Below are positions 26,445 to 34,008 of a DNA stretch of 64,000 nucleotides, one piece after another. How positions within the stretch are numbered: position 1 is the stretch's first letter; each line of letters opens with the position of its first letter. This DNA comes from Lachnospiraceae bacterium UBA7143 (GTDB taxonomy: Bacteria; Bacillota; Clostridia; Lachnospirales; Lachnospiraceae): the NCBI GenBank assembly GCA_002491905.1, contig DKWV01000041.1, positions 1 through 64,000 of the forward strand, read 5' to 3'. The notes under the pieces were generated by a model. That model did not search any database, was not told where the DNA came from, and saw nothing but the letters and a program-made list of their open reading frames with translations. The translations under genes were made by a program, and so were the position numbers.

Positions 26445-27623
26445 CTAAAATTTGAATTTCTTCTTCTTTTTTCCGCCGCCCGTTTGTTCCTCAGAAGCAT
26501 CTGCGGATATGTTCTTAGCCGCGTTCAGTGAATCGCCCGTGTGCTCGTCAAACTGTCTCAAAAGATCTCTTGCCTCATGGGAAAGTTTGTCAGGCACCTG
26601 CACCACCAGCGTCACATAATGATCGCCGCGCACATCCCTGTTTCGCAGGGAAGGAACGCCCTTGCCTTTCAGACGCACCTTTGTGTCAGTCTGTGTACCG
26701 GCCTTCACCTCATAGATCACCTTACCGTCCACCGTATCGATCAAAATCTCTCCACCCAGCGCCGCAACAGCGAATGACATGGGAACTGTGGAATAGATAT
26801 TTTCATCCTGCCTCTGGAAAATCGGATGTCTCCCTACCACCACCTCGACCAGAAGATCGCCTCTGGGGCCGCCGTTTGTACCCGGCTCTCCCTTATCACG
26901 GATACGGACGCATTGGCCGTTGTCAATACCGGCGGGAATGGAAACCTGTATCTTCTTTTTATTTGCAATATAGCCCGTGCCCCGGCAGTCCGGACATTTG
27001 TCCTTTATCACTTTACCCGTACCATGACAGTCGGGACAAGTCTGTACGTTTCGTACCGTACCGAAGAACGACTGCTGGGTGAAGACCACCTGGCCTTTGC
27101 CGCCGCACTTGCTGCATGTCTCAGGACTGGTTCCCGGTTTTGCGCCGCTGCCATGACAGGACGTACACTCATCCTTAAGGGTAAGCTCGATTTCCTTTTC
27201 CACGCCAAAGACAGCCTCTTCAAAACTGATCCTGACACTGGTTCTGATATTCGCTCCCTTCATAGGGCCGCTGCTTCTGCCACCGCTGCGTCTGCTGCCG
27301 CCGAAAAGATCGCCAAAGATATCGCCGAATATATCGCCGAAATCAGCGCTGTTAAAATCAAATCCGCCAAAGCCGCCTGCGTCGCCCCCACTGCCGAAGG
27401 CAGCATGACCATACTGATCATACTGTCTTCTCTTCTCAGGGTCACTCAAAACCGCATAAGCTTCCGAGGCTTCTTTAAATTTCTTCTCTGCTTCCTTATC
27501 TCCGGGATTCATGTCGGGATGATATTTTTTAGCCAGAGCTCTATATGCTTTTTTTATGGCGGCGTCGTCAGCGCTTTTCTCTACGCCGAGCACCTCATAA
27601 TAATCTCGTTTCTGTTCTGCCAT
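26445..27623 (-). CDS. dnaJ: Chaperone protein DnaJ
   Basis: DnaJ delivers substrates to DnaK and stimulates its ATPase. The 392-residue protein has a J domain with HPD at 35-37, a Gly/Phe-rich linker with DIFGDIFGDLFGG repeats, a zinc region with four CxxCxGxG units (CTSCHGSG, CSKCGGKG, CPDCHGTG, CPDCRGTG), and a C-terminal client-binding region. The tail is unusually Lys-rich (GGGKKKKKFKF). It is the last gene of the hrcA-grpE-dnaK-dnaJ operon, separated from dnaK by a spacer holding a structured repeat. Confidence 0.97.
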   Translation of the reverse strand: MAEQKRDYYEVLGVEKSADDAAIKKAYRALAKKYHPDMNPGDKEAEKKFKEASEAYAVLSDPEKRRQYDQYGHAAFGSGGDAGGFGGFDFNSADFGDIFGDIFGDLFGGSRRSGGRSSGPMKGANIRTSVRISFEEAVFGVEKEIELTLKDECTSCHGSGAKPGTSPETCSKCGGKGQVVFTQQSFFGTVRNVQTCPDCHGTGKVIKDKCPDCRGTGYIANKKKIQVSIPAGIDNGQCVRIRDKGEPGTNGGPRGDLLVEVVVGRHPIFQRQDENIYSTVPMSFAVAALGGEILIDTVDGKVIYEVKAGTQTDTKVRLKGKGVPSLRNRDVRGDHYVTLVVQVPDKLSHEARDLLRQFDEHTGDSLNAAKNISADASEEQTGGGKKKKKFKF

Positions 27624-27650
27624 GAGCTATGTCCTTCCTTAGGAATTGAG

Positions 27651-27736
27651 CAGTTCAGCCGCTCCCTCGAACCGTCACCTGTCAGCCAAATTCATGCAAG
27701 CATGATTTGTCTTCCAGATGCGGTTCGGCTGAACTG
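27651..27736 (-). repeat. Structured conserved-core element, copy A (dnaK-dnaJ spacer)
   Basis: The ends form a perfect 11-bp stem (CAGTTCAGCCG at 27651-27661 with CGGCTGAACTG at 27726-27736). Inside, CAAATTCATGC and GCATGATTTG form a second hairpin. The core blocks CTCG..CCGT..CC, ATTCATGCAAGCATGAT and GTCTTCC recur in the same order in copy B at 52848-52963, while the stems differ. It starts 1 base after the dnaK stop codon and lies in the same orientation relative to transcription as copy B. Confidence 0.65.
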
Positions 27737-27737
27737 G

Positions 27738-29612
27738 TTATACCTCTCTATAGTCTCCGTCAACCACATCGTCAGCAGCTCCGCTCTGTCCCGCGCCTGC
27801 ATCCTGTGTGCCGCCCATATTGCTCATATCCGGGCCGCCCTGTGCCTGCTGCATGTTCTCGTACATTTTCGTGAAGAGCGCCTGTGCGGAGTTGGTCAGT
27901 TTCTCCTTCGCCGCTTTCAGTTCGTCAAGCTGGCTGTCTGTGAGTTCCTGATCTTTTGTCTTTTCCAGAATATCCTTTACCGCCTGCAGATCAGCCTCCA
28001 CGTTTGCTTTCTCGGAAGCGTCGATCTTATCGCCGACCTCATTCAGCGCCTTCTCCGTCTGGAATACGAAGGAGTCCGCCTCGTTTCTGGTATCTACTGC
28101 CTCTTTGCGCTTCTTATCCTGCGCCTCAAACTCGGCTGCCTCTTTCACCGCTCTGTCGATCTCATCATCGGACATGTTGGAGCCTGCGGTGATGGTAATA
28201 TGCTGCTCCTTGCCTGTGCCCAGATCTTTTGCAGATACGTTTACAATACCATTTGCGTCGATATCGAAGGTAACCTCAATCTGCGGTACGCCGCGCATTG
28301 CCGGCGGAATGCCGTCCAGTCGGAACTGGCCGAGGGACTTGTTGTCCTTCGCAAACTGTCTCTCACCCTGTAATACGTTGATATCCACCGCCGTCTGGTT
28401 GTCGGAATAAGTAGAGAACACCTGGCTGTGTTTGGTGGGGATCGTCGTATTTCTCTCAATCAGTCTGGTGGCAATACCGCCTGCCGTCTCGATGGAAAGT
28501 GACAACGGCGTCACATCCAGCAGAAGGATCTCACCTGCGCCGGCGTCGCCTGCCAGCTTACCGCCCTGAACAGAAGCGCCGAGCGCCACACACTCATCGG
28601 GGTTCAGGGATTTGCTGGGCTCCTTACCCGTAAGCTGTCTCACCTTCTCCTGTACTGCAGGAACACGGGTAGAACCGCCCACCAGAAGCACCTGACCGAT
28701 ATCCGCGTTGGTCAGTCCCGCATCCTTCATTGCGTTCTGCACGGGCACTGCCGTTCTCTCTACCAGATCGCTTGTGAGTTCGTCAAACTTCGCTCTTGAC
28801 AGGTTCATGTCAAAGTGCTTAGGGCCTTCCGCTGTCGCTGTGATGAAGGGAAGGTTAATATTCGTTGTAGTCGCGGAAGAGAGTTCCTTCTTCGCCTTCT
28901 CCGCCGCCTCTTTCAATCTCTGGAGCGCCATCTTGTCATTGGACAGGTCTACGCCTTCTTTTGCCTTAAATTCAGCAAGCATCCAGTCGATAATCTTCTG
29001 GTCAAAGTCATCGCCGCCAAGGTGCGTATCGCCGTTTGTGGCAAGCACTTCGATCACGCCGTCGCCGATCTCAATGATGGACACATCGAAAGTACCACCG
29101 CCAAGGTCGTAAACCATGATCTTCTGCTCTTTCTCATTATCAAGGCCATAAGCCAGTGCAGCCGCCGTAGGCTCGTTGATGATACGCTTTACATCAAGGC
29201 CCGCAATCTTACCGGCATCCTTGGTTGCCTGTCTCTGCGCGTCGTTGAAGTATGCGGGCACTGTAATAACCGCCTCTGTCACCTTCTCGCCCAGGTAATT
29301 CTCGGCATCTGATTTCAGCTTCTGTAAAATCATCGCGGAAATCTGCTGCGGCGAATATTTTTTATCCTCGATGGTGCGGCCTCTGTCCGTACCCATATCT
29401 CTCTTGATGGACGCAATCGTGTTCTCCGCATTGGTAACCGCCTGACGCTTTGCAGGCTCACCCACTAATCTCTCCCCGTTCTTCGTGAAAGCCACAACGG
29501 ACGGTGTGGTTCTTGCTCCTTCCGTATTTGCAATGACAGTGGGCTTACCGCCCTCCATAACTGCCACGCAACTGTTTGTTGTTCCTAAGTCGATACCGAT
29601 AATTTTACTCAT
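27738..29612 (-). CDS. dnaK: Molecular chaperone DnaK (Hsp70)
   Basis: DnaK binds exposed hydrophobic peptides in an ATP-dependent cycle with DnaJ and GrpE. The 624-residue protein has the ATPase domain from IIGIDLGTTNS through VYDLGGGTFDVS and LVGGSTRVPAV. The substrate domain (about 370-500) and a helical lid follow. The C-terminus ends in a Gly/Asp-rich tail with the final DGDYREV, as common in Firmicutes. AGGAGGAG precedes the ATG. Two strong hairpins lie in the 138-base gap from grpE. Confidence 0.98.
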   Translation of the reverse strand: MSKIIGIDLGTTNSCVAVMEGGKPTVIANTEGARTTPSVVAFTKNGERLVGEPAKRQAVTNAENTIASIKRDMGTDRGRTIEDKKYSPQQISAMILQKLKSDAENYLGEKVTEAVITVPAYFNDAQRQATKDAGKIAGLDVKRIINEPTAAALAYGLDNEKEQKIMVYDLGGGTFDVSIIEIGDGVIEVLATNGDTHLGGDDFDQKIIDWMLAEFKAKEGVDLSNDKMALQRLKEAAEKAKKELSSATTTNINLPFITATAEGPKHFDMNLSRAKFDELTSDLVERTAVPVQNAMKDAGLTNADIGQVLLVGGSTRVPAVQEKVRQLTGKEPSKSLNPDECVALGASVQGGKLAGDAGAGEILLLDVTPLSLSIETAGGIATRLIERNTTIPTKHSQVFSTYSDNQTAVDINVLQGERQFAKDNKSLGQFRLDGIPPAMRGVPQIEVTFDIDANGIVNVSAKDLGTGKEQHITITAGSNMSDDEIDRAVKEAAEFEAQDKKRKEAVDTRNEADSFVFQTEKALNEVGDKIDASEKANVEADLQAVKDILEKTKDQELTDSQLDELKAAKEKLTNSAQALFTKMYENMQQAQGGPDMSNMGGTQDAGAGQSGAADDVVDGDYREV

Positions 29613-29660
29613 AGTTTTCTCCTCCTATTTCTACCTAAATTTATTTTTTTCTATAATTAC

Positions 29661-29684
29661 CGAGGCTGTACTTTTACAGCCTCG
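29661..29684 (-). other. Perfect 10-bp hairpin upstream of dnaK
   Basis: CGAGGCTGTA and TACAGCCTCG form a perfect 10-bp stem with a 4-base loop. On the transcribed strand GGTAATTATAG follows rather than a T-run, so termination is unlikely. It may mark an mRNA processing or stabilising site in the grpE-dnaK spacer. Confidence 0.5.
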
Positions 29685-29696
29685 CGCGCCAGACTT

Positions 29697-29743
29697 AGAA
29701 CTTCTCCGCGAAACAGCCTTTGCTGCGAGTGGCTAGAAGTTCT
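29697..29743 (-). other. Second hairpin in the grpE-dnaK spacer
   Basis: AGAACTTCT and AGAAGTTCT form a perfect 9-bp stem around a 29-base loop rich in GC. It begins 7 bases after the grpE stop codon. With the neighbouring hairpin it makes a compact structured spacer of about 85 bases. Confidence 0.45.
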
Positions 29744-29750
29744 TCTGACG

Positions 29751-30362
29751 CTACTCAACAACCGCAACCATACTGTGTCTAACCACGGTGTCCCGATAAG
29801 TATATCCCTTCTGCAGTTCCTGTGCGACCACGCCGGACTCGAACTCATCGCTCTGCGTCTGCATCACCGCATTGTGAAATTCGGGGTTGAACTCCTCTCC
29901 CACCGCCGGAATTGGCTTCACATCCAAATTTTCCAGTTCCGTCATGAGCTGCTTATAGATCATCTGCATACCCTGCGCAAGAGCGCCGTCCTTCTCCTCC
30001 TCGGATACGCTTGCAAGCCCTCTCTCGAAATTGTCTACCACTGGCAGAATCTTTTCGATCACGCTCTTTGCCCCTGTCTCAAACATCGCTGACTTTTCTT
30101 TCTCAGTCCGCTTGCGGAAATTTTCAAATTCGGCCATCTGGCGTTTCACACGATCCTCCAGCTCCTCGACCTTTTCCTTCATGGCGTCCTGTTTTTTATC
30201 CTTTTTCTTCTTTTCTTTCTTATCAGCTTTTGGAGCCTCCTCCGGGCCATCCGAAGTCTCCGCCGTTTCCGGCTCTTTTGTCTCTTCCTGTACAGCTTCG
30301 CTGTCCATCTCTTCCTTTTTATCCTTTTCTTCTTCTGCCACGCCTCTCATCCCTTTCTGCAT
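29751..30362 (-). CDS. grpE: Nucleotide exchange factor GrpE
   Basis: GrpE releases ADP from DnaK. The protein (up to 203 residues) has a long acidic/lysine-rich N-terminal tail, a coiled coil from about 65, and the conserved core ENFRKRTEKEK, FERGLAS and the beta domain ending HNAVMQ..., KGYTYRDTVVRHSMV. The start is not settled: ATG at 30362 has only a weak AGG. The GTG at 30341 has AAAGGG 9 bases upstream and gives the more usual MAEEEKD opening. It sits between hrcA and dnaK. Confidence 0.93.
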   Translation of the reverse strand: MQKGMRGVAEEEKDKKEEMDSEAVQEETKEPETAETSDGPEEAPKADKKEKKKKDKKQDAMKEKVEELEDRVKRQMAEFENFRKRTEKEKSAMFETGAKSVIEKILPVVDNFERGLASVSEEEKDGALAQGMQMIYKQLMTELENLDVKPIPAVGEEFNPEFHNAVMQTQSDEFESGVVAQELQKGYTYRDTVVRHSMVAVVE

Positions 30363-30392
30363 AGATTACCTATGCGAGTCAGTTTTCTATTT

Positions 30393-31418
30393 CTATTTTT
30401 TATATAAATCATCTAACTGATGTTTTAACAGCCTGAGATTACTTACTACTTTTTCGTAATCCATTCTTCTTGGCCCAATGATTCCAATGGTACCCTTCAT
30501 GCCCTCTTCCAGCTCATAGGTCGCCGTCACGACACTGCAGTCTTTCATGCCCGCTACCGGCGTTTCGCTTCCGATATAAACCTGTATGCCCGTATTATTC
30601 TCTGCAGAAAGATTATCCTGCACCAATTCGCTTAAAAGCTGTTTCTCCTCAAAAGTGGTAATTAACTCGCTGGCACGTTCGTTATCCGCAAGTTCCGGAT
30701 ACTTAAAAAAGTTCTTCGTACCGCTGGTATATATCTCCAGATCTTCATCCGCCTTTATGGCCTCCGCCACCGCGTCTATGACGCTTGCAACGATCTCGCT
30801 GTGGATTCCCGCCTGCTGCTTCATGGCTGCGATCATACCCAGATTGATCTCCTCCAGGGAAAGCCCGTTCAAATGTGTATTAAGAAGGATGTTCAGCTTG
30901 AGCAGCGTCTCATCGCTCAGTTCCTCGGACACTTCCAGCATGGTGTTTTTGATCACATTTCCCTCCACCACTATAACCGCCAGTATATGTTCGGCATCCA
31001 CCCGTGAGAGCTGGATAAATTTCAACTTATTACGGTGGTACTGAGGGGCGGAGATCATCGCCGCGTACTCGGTATTGTTCGCGAGTACCTTGGCGGCCTG
31101 CTTAAGAAGGCGATCCATCTTATCCTCCTTCTCCAGAAGCGACTCCTTCATCTCCTCCACTTCCCGCTCCTTCTCCTCCATCATTCTGTCCACATAAAGA
31201 CGGTAGCCTTTGTCGGACGGTATCCTGCCGGCGGAAGTGTGCGGTTGTAAAATATAACCCAGCTCCTCCAGATCCGCCATCTCATTACGGATGGTCGCAG
31301 AACTCAGATTCAGATCAGTGTACTTGGAGATGGTGCGGCTGCCTACCGGCTCGCCTGTTTCCAAGTAATTTCGGATGATGGCTTGCAATATGATATATTT
31401 TCTTTCGTCCAGATGCAT
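30393..31418 (-). CDS. hrcA: Heat-inducible transcription repressor HrcA
   Basis: HrcA binds the CIRCE operator and represses the class I heat-shock genes; its folding depends on GroEL. The 341-residue protein has an N-terminal winged helix (GEPVGSRTISKY near 22 and LSSATIRNEMADLEELGY near 34-51) followed by a GAF-like dimerisation domain. AGAGGG lies before the ATG. A perfect CIRCE lies 24-50 bases upstream, so the gene represses its own operon. Confidence 0.97.
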   Translation of the reverse strand: MHLDERKYIILQAIIRNYLETGEPVGSRTISKYTDLNLSSATIRNEMADLEELGYILQPHTSAGRIPSDKGYRLYVDRMMEEKEREVEEMKESLLEKEDKMDRLLKQAAKVLANNTEYAAMISAPQYHRNKLKFIQLSRVDAEHILAVIVVEGNVIKNTMLEVSEELSDETLLKLNILLNTHLNGLSLEEINLGMIAAMKQQAGIHSEIVASVIDAVAEAIKADEDLEIYTSGTKNFFKYPELADNERASELITTFEEKQLLSELVQDNLSAENNTGIQVYIGSETPVAGMKDCSVVTATYELEEGMKGTIGIIGPRRMDYEKVVSNLRLLKHQLDDLYKK

Positions 31419-31441
31419 TCCATTTCCCTCTTATCGAATTA

Positions 31442-31468
31442 TTAGCACTCGATTCATTAGAGTGCTAA
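31442..31468 (-). promoter_or_regulatory. CIRCE operator (HrcA binding site)
   Basis: TTAGCACTC, nine bases, GAGTGCTAA: a perfect match to the CIRCE inverted repeat. It lies between the promoter and hrcA, so repressor binding would block transcription of hrcA-grpE-dnaK-dnaJ. Confidence 0.98.
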
Positions 31469-31482
31469 CACCTTCTGGTAGT

Positions 31483-31511
31483 AAGGTATCACTTCTTTTT
31501 TCCCTTGTCAA
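31483..31511 (-). promoter_or_regulatory. Promoter of the hrcA heat-shock operon
   Basis: TTGACA (-35) is followed by 17 bases and TACCTT (-10), with TG at the extended -10 position. The CIRCE element begins about 15 bases downstream of the -10 box, the normal arrangement for class I heat-shock genes. Confidence 0.75.
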
Positions 31512-31545
31512 CATCTGATTGGAAAAAATTTATAAAAAAAGAATG

Positions 31546-31586
31546 AAAAAAAGACAGTCAGCTTAGTATTACCCAAACTGACTGTC
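31546..31586 (-). terminator. Rho-independent terminator after the DUF6465 gene
   Basis: A perfect 9-bp stem (GACAGTCAG with CTGACTGTC) is followed by T7 on the minus strand. It isolates the DUF6465 gene from the heat-shock promoter just downstream. Confidence 0.88.
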
Positions 31587-31612
31587 CACATTCCCTGCTT
31601 TGACATCCATAA

Positions 31613-32077
31613 TTAAATAGAAAAATGTCCTCTCTCTTCGCCGTTGATCACATAGTATACGATGCTCTCCTCAGGCTTTACATAGAGCTCTACGCTCTTG
31701 AAGTCGCTGACTTTCTTCTTAAGGTCATACTTCCACACGTCCTTGGCAATCTTAACCAGCTCGTCTGCCGAGTAGGTCTTGCCGGAGAACTGTACATGTA
31801 TGGTCTCCTTCACAGCCGCCTTTTTGGTTGTGGTAGTCTTCACAGCATCCTTCTTCGCTGCTGCAGGCTTTCTGCCGGGCTTCTTTCCTGCAGGCTTCCT
31901 GCCGGGCTTCTTTGCCACAGGCTCCTTTACTTCCGTCTTTGTCTCCGCCTTAGCTTTCTCTGCTACAGGCTCTGCTTTTGCCGCAGGTGCTGCCACTGGT
32001 GCCGTCACTGTCGTTGTCTTTGTATCTGCCGCTTTGATAGCTTCCGGCTTTGCAACCGGCTTTTTAGTGTCTGCCAT
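31613..32077 (-). CDS. DUF6465 family protein with Lys/Ala-rich AT-hook-like N-terminus
   Basis: The 154-residue protein has two parts. Residues 1-85 are Lys/Ala/Pro/Thr-rich with tandem KKPGRKPAGKKPGRKPA, resembling AT-hook or histone-H1-like DNA-binding tails. Residues 90-154 form a compact alpha/beta domain (IHVQFSGKTYSADELVKIAKDV at its start) that matches the DUF6465 family, common in Lachnospiraceae. Nucleoid association is plausible but unproven. The ATG at 32077 has GGGGAAGGAG upstream; an ATG 21 bases earlier lacks one. It has its own promoter and terminator. Confidence 0.82.
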   Translation of the reverse strand: MADTKKPVAKPEAIKAADTKTTTVTAPVAAPAAKAEPVAEKAKAETKTEVKEPVAKKPGRKPAGKKPGRKPAAAKKDAVKTTTTKKAAVKETIHVQFSGKTYSADELVKIAKDVWKYDLKKKVSDFKSVELYVKPEESIVYYVINGEERGHFSI

Positions 32078-32128
32078 AAATAATCTCCTTCCCCGCACTC
32101 ACTAACAAATCAACCTTTTCATATGTGT

Positions 32129-32157
32129 ATATTATCCCAATTATGCAAGACTGTCAA
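32129..32157 (-). promoter_or_regulatory. Promoter of the DUF6465 gene
   Basis: TTGACA, 17 bases, TAATAT on the minus strand, about 50 bases before the ATG at 32077. The -35 box is a perfect consensus. Confidence 0.7.
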
Positions 32158-32247
32158 CTAACAATCTGTAAGAAATAGTTAATTTTTATTATAAAATCTT
32201 ATACGAATTGACCTGAAAACCACGCAAAAATGCCCAGTTCCAAGGCT

Positions 32248-33072
32248 TTAGGACAATGCAAAGTACAAAAGTACCACCGCCCCCAAAACAATCCGGTACC
32301 ATCCAAACACCTTAAAATCATGTTTTTTAATATAGCCCATCAGGAAACGGATCACAATCACAGACACGATAAAAGCTACCGCCATACCTACCGCCAGAAT
32401 GACCATCTCTTCTCCCGTAAATGCAAAGCCAAATTTGACAAGTTTTAGAAGGCTCGCTCCCAGCATAACGGGAATGGCCAGAAAGAAAGTAAACTCTGCC
32501 GCCACCGTTCTCGATACGCCGATCATAAGCGCGCCCAGAATGGTCGCACCGGAGCGGGATGTTCCCGGAAAAACCGCCGCAATCAACTGAAAGACTCCAA
32601 TCATCAACGCGGTCTGGTAAGTAATATCACGAAGTTCCGTGATCTTCGGCCTCATGGTTTTATTGCGGTTCTCAATAACAATGAAAGCAACGCCGAACAC
32701 AATCAGGGCGATTGCCACACACCACGGATTGTAAAAAAGCGCGTCCAGCACATCGTCGAAGGCGAGCCCCACAACTGCCGCCGGAATGCAGGCGGCAAGA
32801 ATTTTAAACCAGAGTGCGAAAATGTCTTTCTGTACCACCGGCTTCTCCCGAAAGCGAAAAGGAAAAATTTTGTTCCAGAAGAGGATCACCACCGCCAAAA
32901 TCGCCCCCAGCTGAATCACCACAAGAAACATTTCCCAGAAATCCTCGCTTACATTCAGGGTCACAAATTCGTTCAAAAGAATCATGTGCCCTGTACTGCT
33001 GATGGGAAGCCATTCCGTGACACCCTCCACAATGCCGAATAGCACCGCTTTCAAAATTTCTATGATATCCAT
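32248..33072 (-). CDS. uppP: Undecaprenyl-diphosphatase UppP (BacA)
   Basis: UppP converts undecaprenyl diphosphate to the monophosphate, recycling the lipid carrier for peptidoglycan and capsule synthesis; overexpression gives bacitracin resistance. The 274-residue membrane protein has about eight hydrophobic segments and both signature regions: EGVTEWLPISSTGHM at 16-30 with the catalytic Glu, and PGTSRSGATI near 168-177. AGAGGAAAGG precedes the ATG. Its carrier lipid is also the substrate of the priming transferase at 20.7-21.4 kb. Confidence 0.96.
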   Translation of the reverse strand: MDIIEILKAVLFGIVEGVTEWLPISSTGHMILLNEFVTLNVSEDFWEMFLVVIQLGAILAVVILFWNKIFPFRFREKPVVQKDIFALWFKILAACIPAAVVGLAFDDVLDALFYNPWCVAIALIVFGVAFIVIENRNKTMRPKITELRDITYQTALMIGVFQLIAAVFPGTSRSGATILGALMIGVSRTVAAEFTFFLAIPVMLGASLLKLVKFGFAFTGEEMVILAVGMAVAFIVSVIVIRFLMGYIKKHDFKVFGWYRIVLGAVVLLYFALS

Positions 33073-33134
33073 GTTTTGTCCTTTCCTCTACTTCATACTA
33101 TTCTATGAACAACGCCGCCCAAAAATCCTTCCGA

Positions 33135-33992
33135 TTATCCGCGCAAGTATTCCATAAGTTCCGCATAACACTCCTGTGCGTCCCGGTAACCCTCCTCGTA
33201 GAGCGCCGTCATCTTTTCCTTGTCCTTCTCAATTCTGCGGACTTCACTTTTCTGTTTCGGACGGATCACAAACAATTCACCTTTGCTCTGCTTCTCCTCA
33301 ATATACTGCACTGTGGCATTGTAGGACAGATGCCTTTCCCGCATCAGCTCATAAACCTTGGGATAGCGCAGATAGCGCGCCTTAAGCAGCGCAAGCTGCG
33401 ACCCTCCGGCGGGCTCTCTGACAAAGCCGACCTCTTTTGTCATGATAATCACATTTTTCCGGTTCCCGTCCCGTATGGACTGCCTGACCGGAATGGGATC
33501 GCTGATCCCGCCATCCAGATAAAGCGTTCCGTCTATCTCCACATTTCGGGACACCAGCGGAAGGGAGCTGGAAGCTCTTACCGCAGTAATATCTTTCCGC
33601 ACGTCTTTGATCGGCAGATAGGCCGGCTTTCCCGACTTGATATCCGTCGCCACCGCAAAGGCGTTTCCCTCATAGCCTGCCGCCGCGTCATAGTCATAAG
33701 GATCCAGATAGTTCGGGATCAGGCTGTAGCTCATATCCACGCCGAACAGATCTCCCGTCCGCAGCAGGCTCCACGCGCCGCAATACTGCTTCATATCCAG
33801 GTAGTTGACGCTGATGCGGTAGGATCGTCCCCTCTGCCCCGATATGTAGTTGCACAGATGGCACGCGCCCGCCGACACGCCGTAACAATCGGAAAACATA
33901 ATTTCCTTATCCATAAAGAAATCCAGAACGCCGCCGGTATAAATTCCCTTCATGCCGCCGCCCTCCAGAATCAGTCCCGCCTGATACATCAT
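33135..33992 (-). CDS. Patatin-like phospholipase family protein
   Basis: The 285-residue protein has the patatin Ser-Asp dyad layout: the oxyanion glycines in ILEGGGMKGIYTG near 8-20, the nucleophile motif GVSAG near 38-42, and the catalytic Asp in LDGGISDPIP near 160. Such enzymes hydrolyse acyl chains of membrane lipids; this subgroup (YjjU-like) has an undefined substrate. No signal peptide is seen. AAAGGAC stands before the ATG. It is 16 bases from the aminotransferase gene, probably co-transcribed. Confidence 0.9.
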   Translation of the reverse strand: MMYQAGLILEGGGMKGIYTGGVLDFFMDKEIMFSDCYGVSAGACHLCNYISGQRGRSYRISVNYLDMKQYCGAWSLLRTGDLFGVDMSYSLIPNYLDPYDYDAAAGYEGNAFAVATDIKSGKPAYLPIKDVRKDITAVRASSSLPLVSRNVEIDGTLYLDGGISDPIPVRQSIRDGNRKNVIIMTKEVGFVREPAGGSQLALLKARYLRYPKVYELMRERHLSYNATVQYIEEKQSKGELFVIRPKQKSEVRRIEKDKEKMTALYEEGYRDAQECYAELMEYLRG

Positions 33993-34008
33993 AACAAAAC
34001 GTCCTTTC

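Noticed and set aside
26826..28373. A 515-codon open frame on the plus strand across dnaJ and the dnaK 3' end
   Set aside because: It is antisense to two well-conserved chaperone genes, runs through their spacer by chance, has no ribosome binding site and no recognisable domain.
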